From: CAZNXJ01 sp964577115
GTDB taxonomy: Bacteria; Planctomycetota; Planctomycetia; Pirellulales; Pirellulaceae
Direction: 5' to 3'
Length of the DNA: 8,982 bases
NCBI GenBank assembly: GCA_964577115.1
Contig: CAZNXJ010000066.1
Coordinates: 1-8,982 of the forward strand
Positions 6,062-8,982 of the stretch are shown here, one piece after another (position 1 is the stretch's first letter; every line of letters starts with the position of its first letter). The translations under genes were made by a program, and so were the position numbers. The notes under the pieces are model-generated. The model was not told where the DNA came from. It saw only the letters and a list, made by a program, of their open reading frames with translations, and made no database searches.

Positions 6062-6847
6062 TCAGCCTCCCGCGGCGCGTCGCGCCGCGCGCTGAGCGAT
6101 CATGCCGGCAACGTACGCGCCCTTGAAGCCAGCGTCGATATTCACCACGGTGACGTTCGAGGCACAGCTATTAAGCATTCCCAGCAGAGCGGCGAATCCC
6201 CCGAGACTCGCTCCATATCCGACGCTTGTTGGCACCGCGACCACCGGGCAGTCCACATAGCCTCCAACGACGCTGGGCAGCGCTCCCTCCATGCCCGCCA
6301 CCACGATCACCACGTCGGCGTTCGCGAGTTTGTCGAGCTGTTCGCGAAGGCGGTGCGGGCCGGCAACGCCCACATCCTTGATGATCGTCGGCTCAATGTT
6401 CATCCACGCGAGCGTTTCGCGAGCTTCCTCGGCCACTGGTAGATCGCTCGTTCCGGCCGTGATGAGTACGACGCGTGCGTCGCTGGCGGTCGACTCGGTT
6501 TTCGCAGCGTTCGCCAAGCTGAGGCGAAAGGTCCGCCCCAGCGAATTGTAGATGCCGGTGGGGAAGGTTTCGGCGAGGACCTTTCCCTTTTCGGCGTCGA
6601 CGCGCGTGGAGAGCGCCGGCTGGCCGGCCGAAGCGAGCTGCCGCAGCGTGGCGATGATCGTTTCGACCGACTTACCCTCGGCGTAAATAACTTCGGGATA
6701 GCCGCAGCGGCGAGCTCGGTCGAGGTCGAGCGTGACTTCGCCCATCGGCACACTGCGCGCGGTGACTAATTGCTGCACGAAGGCGTCGACCGGGAGAGAG
6801 CCGGCGAGCAGTTGTTCGGCCAGTTGTTCGGCCTGCTGACGTTCCAT
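6062..6847 (-). CDS. larB: Nickel-pincer cofactor biosynthesis protein LarB
   Basis: LarB carboxylates and hydrolyses nicotinic acid adenine dinucleotide to pyridinium-3,5-dicarboxylate mononucleotide, the first step to the nickel-pincer nucleotide of lactate racemase-family enzymes; LarE and LarC complete the cofactor. The 261 residues fit the family. The N-terminal LarB region has LDLDRARRCGYPEVIYAEGK (40-59). The PurE-like C-terminal domain (about 124-255) has TAGTSDLPVAEEA (130-142), DVGVAGPHRL (158-167), VVAGMEGALPSVVGG (182-196), PTSVGYGASLGG (206-217), LNSCAS (225-230) and VVNIDAGFKGAYVAG (234-248). The start at 6847 begins the conserved helix; the frame is open 81 codons upstream, but that Arg-rich translation runs into the ggt gene and is not protein-like. 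Older annotation would call this a PurE-like carboxylase. No larC, larE or larA is in view. Confidence 0.93.
   Translation of the reverse strand: MERQQAEQLAEQLLAGSLPVDAFVQQLVTARSVPMGEVTLDLDRARRCGYPEVIYAEGKSVETIIATLRQLASAGQPALSTRVDAEKGKVLAETFPTGIYNSLGRTFRLSLANAAKTESTASDARVVLITAGTSDLPVAEEARETLAWMNIEPTIIKDVGVAGPHRLREQLDKLANADVVIVVAGMEGALPSVVGGYVDCPVVAVPTSVGYGASLGGFAALLGMLNSCASNVTVVNIDAGFKGAYVAGMIAQRAARRAAGG
6066..6071 (-). promoter_or_regulatory. Shine-Dalgarno of nnrD inside the end of larB
   Basis: GGGAGG on the minus strand is five bases from the nnrD ATG and lies within the last codons of larB. It is the clearest ribosome binding site in the window, and it fixes the nnrD start at 6060. A ribosome finishing larB would pass directly over it. 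Confidence 0.75.
6809..6832 (-). repeat. Perfect 12-bp tandem duplication in the larB N-terminus
   Basis: CAGTTGTTCGGC occurs twice in direct succession (6809-6820 and 6821-6832, plus-strand reading). It keeps frame and doubles an AEQL-type tetrapeptide in the first helix of LarB (about residues 6-13). The repeat is exact at DNA level, so a recent slippage event is likely. Confidence 0.8.
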
Positions 6848-6915
6848 AGGTGTTCTGATCGAGCGGAGAGGGGCACGGGTGCCAGCCACGATCTTCCGCG
6901 TGGTGGGCCGGCGGA

Positions 6916-8637
6916 TCAATACCCGACCGCCGCGCCGTCCTTGCGGACTTCGCTGGCCCCGTGCAGCACACCTTGCGCCTCGTCGATCAAAATTCCTTGA
7001 TAGCCGCCGTAGCCTCCGCTTCGCCGCTCGACCACATGTCCCCAGGCGCGTAGCTTTTCGATCACCTCGTCGGAGATCCCCGATTCGCAATAGACCGTAC
7101 CAACGCCTTGAGCCGGTTCGCCGCGCGGTGTCGGGCTGCCCTCATGGCGGACCCGCGGCGCATCGCCGGCCGCCTGCACGTTCATGCCGAAGTCAATGAG
7201 ATTACAGAGCACCTGCACATGGCCCTGCGGCTGCATGTCGCCTCCCATCACGCCGAAGCAGAACCATGGCCGTCCTTCCTTGGTTACCATCGCGGGAATG
7301 ATTGTGTGGAACGGGCGCTTGCCAGGTTCGAAAACGTTGGCGTGGCCTTCTTCGAGCGTAAAAAGGACTCCGCGATTCTGTAGCGCAAAACCGACATTTC
7401 CCGGCGTGACGTGCGAGCCGAAGCTGTAATAGAGACTTTGGATGAGGGAGCAGCAGTTGCGATCTTTGTCGACTACGGTGATGTAGACGGTGTCTCCGTG
7501 CACGAGCCGCTCGTCTCCCGGTGGCACGTCCGAGGATGCTTTGTCGAGCGAGATGCGTTTGCTGCGTTCGGCCGCGTAGGCCTTCGAAATCAGGCGCTCC
7601 GCGGGAACGCTCGCCATGGCCGGATCGGCGTAGTAGCGCGCCCGATCCGCGAACGCGAGCTTTTTGGCTTCGAGCAATAGGTGGAGGTATTCGGCGCTGT
7701 TCGGGCCATACTTCGTGAGATCATGCGGCTCGAGCAAATTCAGCATTTGGAGCACGGCAATGCCTTGCCCGTTCGGCGGCAGTTCCCACACGTCGTACCC
7801 GCGATAGTTCGTCGATACGGGCTCAACCCATTCCGCTCGATGCTCGGCGAAGTCCTCGAGCTGAAAGAAGCCGCCGTGCGTCTGGCTGAAGGCGACGATC
7901 TCGTGCGCGATGGGGCCACGGTAAAAGGCGTCCGCACCTTGTTGGGCCAATTGCCGGTAGGTGGCGGCGAGCCTTGGAAGATGGATGATTTCCCCGAAGC
8001 GCGGAGCACGCGTGCCGTCGACCAGGTACGTCGCCGCCGAGTCGGGCCAGGCCGTCAGCGCCTTCTCGCTCGCTTTCCAGGAATCCGCAATCAGCTCGCT
8101 GACAGCAAATCCGTCCTCGGCGGTCACGATGGCCGGCGCGAGGTTCTCGGCGAGCGTCCGGCGTCCGAAGCGCCGCTGGAGCTCGTCCCAGCCGCTCACG
8201 CAGCCGGGCACGGACCAGGAGAGTGGCCCTTCGAGCGGCACTTGTTCGAGCCCCTGGTCGAGAAAATGTTGGCGTGTGAGGGCCCGCGGCGAGCGGCCGC
8301 TGGCGTTCAGGCCGTAAAGCTTTCCGGTCTTGCTGTCCCAGTAGATCGCGAACAGATCGCCGCCAACCCCACAGCTCATGGGTTCCACGACACCCAGCAT
8401 GGCGTTGACGGCAATCGCCGCGTCGGCCGCATTGCCGCCGGCGCGCAGCACGTCGAGCCCTGCCTGGGCGGCAAGCGGATGGCTGGTGGCGACCAGCCCG
8501 TGCCGCGCGAGAACCACCGAGCGGCTTTGCCGCCGCTCGCCAGACGGCCGATCATATCCGTCGGCCGCGTCCGTCAGGAGAAGTGAAGTAGCAAGGAAGA
8601 GTCCTCCGATGAACAGCAAGGGCGTCGCGTGTTTCAT
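6916..8637 (-). CDS. Exported gamma-glutamyltranspeptidase-family Ntn hydrolase
   Basis: Autoprocessing Ntn-fold enzyme, probably periplasmic. The 573-residue product starts with a signal peptide (MKHA, then hydrophobic LLFIGGLFLATSLLL 7-21, likely cut near residues 23-27; no lipobox). Family landmarks: GGNAADAA 68-75, SCGVGGD 88-94, PPNGQG 287-292, PGKRP 438-442 and GVMGGD 462-467. The self-cleavage/catalytic Thr is T383 in HGDTVYITVVD, splitting the chain into large and small subunits. Residues that hold the gamma-glutamyl group in human and E. coli GGT seem changed: the Arg of NARE is Ser113, the Asp of NNQMDDF is Leu425, and the paired Ser is His444-Thr445. This resembles the YwrD-like GGT branch, so glutathione hydrolysis is not assured; an acylase or other amidase role is possible. 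The start at 8637 gives a clean signal peptide; an in-frame GTG at 8685 would bury it. No Shine-Dalgarno is seen. larB follows after 68 bp. Confidence 0.93.
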   Translation of the reverse strand: MKHATPLLFIGGLFLATSLLLTDAADGYDRPSGERRQSRSVVLARHGLVATSHPLAAQAGLDVLRAGGNAADAAIAVNAMLGVVEPMSCGVGGDLFAIYWDSKTGKLYGLNASGRSPRALTRQHFLDQGLEQVPLEGPLSWSVPGCVSGWDELQRRFGRRTLAENLAPAIVTAEDGFAVSELIADSWKASEKALTAWPDSAATYLVDGTRAPRFGEIIHLPRLAATYRQLAQQGADAFYRGPIAHEIVAFSQTHGGFFQLEDFAEHRAEWVEPVSTNYRGYDVWELPPNGQGIAVLQMLNLLEPHDLTKYGPNSAEYLHLLLEAKKLAFADRARYYADPAMASVPAERLISKAYAAERSKRISLDKASSDVPPGDERLVHGDTVYITVVDKDRNCCSLIQSLYYSFGSHVTPGNVGFALQNRGVLFTLEEGHANVFEPGKRPFHTIIPAMVTKEGRPWFCFGVMGGDMQPQGHVQVLCNLIDFGMNVQAAGDAPRVRHEGSPTPRGEPAQGVGTVYCESGISDEVIEKLRAWGHVVERRSGGYGGYQGILIDEAQGVLHGASEVRKDGAAVGY

Positions 8638-8982
8638 GGCAGGGTACCGGTGGGAGGAAGAGAGTGCGTGGTCGCCGAGCCCCACGGGCGGTCGAGGAAG
8701 AATTCGCTTGCCCCACAGCGTACGGCACCCCGAGGCCGTTCGCCACTTCTTCCTTCCGCGAACTGCCCCGTATAATAAGGTGTCGCCCCAACGGGCGGTG
8801 TAGCGCCACGCTGAGCGGTGAGGCGCGAGCCCCGGGCGGGCATTGATGGAAACAAAGTGCGCGAATGGCGCTCGGTTCCGTCACGGCCCGCCTCGAGCTT
8901 GCTGCCGCACCCCGAGGGGAGGGGGCCATGGTCACGGAAGGACGGCATTCGGACGCGACCCGCCTCGCCTTCTTCCGCGTTC
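8638..8982. other. Non-coding region upstream of the ggt-like gene
   Basis: About 345 bp with no supportable gene. It presumably contains the promoter of the minus-strand gene. A perfect TATAAT (8771-8776) is on the plus strand, but the -35 position is poor; the complementary TATTAT could equally be read on the minus strand, 135 bases from the ggt start. A CGCCC-CAAC-GGGCG hairpin (8784-8797) and an imperfect palindrome (8803-8826) follow. A purine-rich tract before an ATG at 8928 on the plus strand could start a divergent gene, but only 18 codons are visible. Confidence 0.55.
8803..8826. repeat. Imperfect GC-rich palindrome, candidate dispersed intergenic repeat
   Basis: Outer arms GCGCC (8803-8807) and GGCGC (8822-8826) enclose an inner CGC-TGA-GCG hairpin (8809-8817), with unpaired bases between the two stems. 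It sits beside another short hairpin (8784-8797). The style is that of short dispersed palindromes common between genes in some planctomycete genomes, but only one copy is in this window. Confidence 0.35.

Noticed and set aside
6872..6883. GGCAC/GTGCC inverted repeat after ggt as a terminator
   Set aside because: The loop would be only two bases and there is no T-run; larB follows closely, so read-through is more likely.
6848..7090. 81-codon N-terminal extension of larB
   Set aside because: Arg-rich, overlaps the ggt 3' end in another frame and is absent from the LarB family pattern.
7681..8586. 301-codon plus-strand frame
   Set aside because: Antisense to the GGT-family gene, without protein-family features.
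8552..8948. Minus-strand frames upstream of the ggt-like gene
   Set aside because: They overlap each other, run into the signal peptide region in other frames and show no protein-like composition.
8928..8982. Possible plus-strand gene start after a GAGGGGAGGGGG tract
   Set aside because: Only 18 codons are visible and they match nothing I recognise; similar purine-rich tracts are common in GC-rich spacers. Sequence to the right would decide.

Overview
The window is high-GC bacterial DNA. All seven recognisable genes lie on the minus strand, so in transcription order they read from high to low coordinates. The gene set fits a planctomycete, probably of the Pirellulales type: a Rieske/cytochrome b operon with a b-c fusion, a standalone NAD(P)HX dehydratase, LarB, a RibF-NrnA pair and an exported GGT-like enzyme. 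That assignment is an inference from protein style and gene company; no rRNA or marker gene is present to prove it.

Layout, right to left. 8638-8982: non-coding leader with palindromic GC-rich sequence. 6916-8637: exported gamma-glutamyltranspeptidase-family Ntn hydrolase, whose gamma-glutamyl-binding residues look substituted. 6062-6847: LarB, the carboxylase that starts nickel-pincer cofactor synthesis. 5212-6060: NAD(P)H-hydrate dehydratase, one base after larB and served by a Shine-Dalgarno lying inside the end of larB. After 142 bp, 4104-5069: RibF (riboflavin kinase/FAD synthetase), overlapping by 11 bp the DHH-DHHA1 phosphoesterase (NrnA type) at 3134-4114. After about 350 bp of non-coding leader, 2196-2786: Rieske iron-sulfur protein, overlapping by 4 bp (ATGA) a very long gene at 1-2199 that runs off the left edge.

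The long gene is the most notable content. It encodes a complete seven-helix cytochrome b (b6 plus subunit IV in one chain), then a charged helical linker, then a c-type cytochrome part with two CxxCH haem sites, then an acidic Pro/Ala/Glu tail written by a 15-bp tandem repeat that continues past the window edge. With the Rieske protein this makes a quinol:cytochrome c oxidoreductase (bc complex) in which cytochrome b and the cytochrome c subunit are one polypeptide. The haem-b histidine spacing is b6-like, but the cysteine that holds haem ci/cn in b6f complexes is replaced by valine. The Rieske protein carries Phe in place of the Tyr that raises the cluster potential in bc1 complexes.

The middle genes share a dinucleotide-cofactor theme: LarB uses nicotinic acid adenine dinucleotide, NnrD repairs damaged NAD(P)H, RibF makes FMN/FAD, and NrnA-type enzymes degrade very short RNAs and pAp. 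This may reflect loose functional grouping of housekeeping genes rather than a pathway. I saw no mobile element, CRISPR array, tRNA or rRNA.
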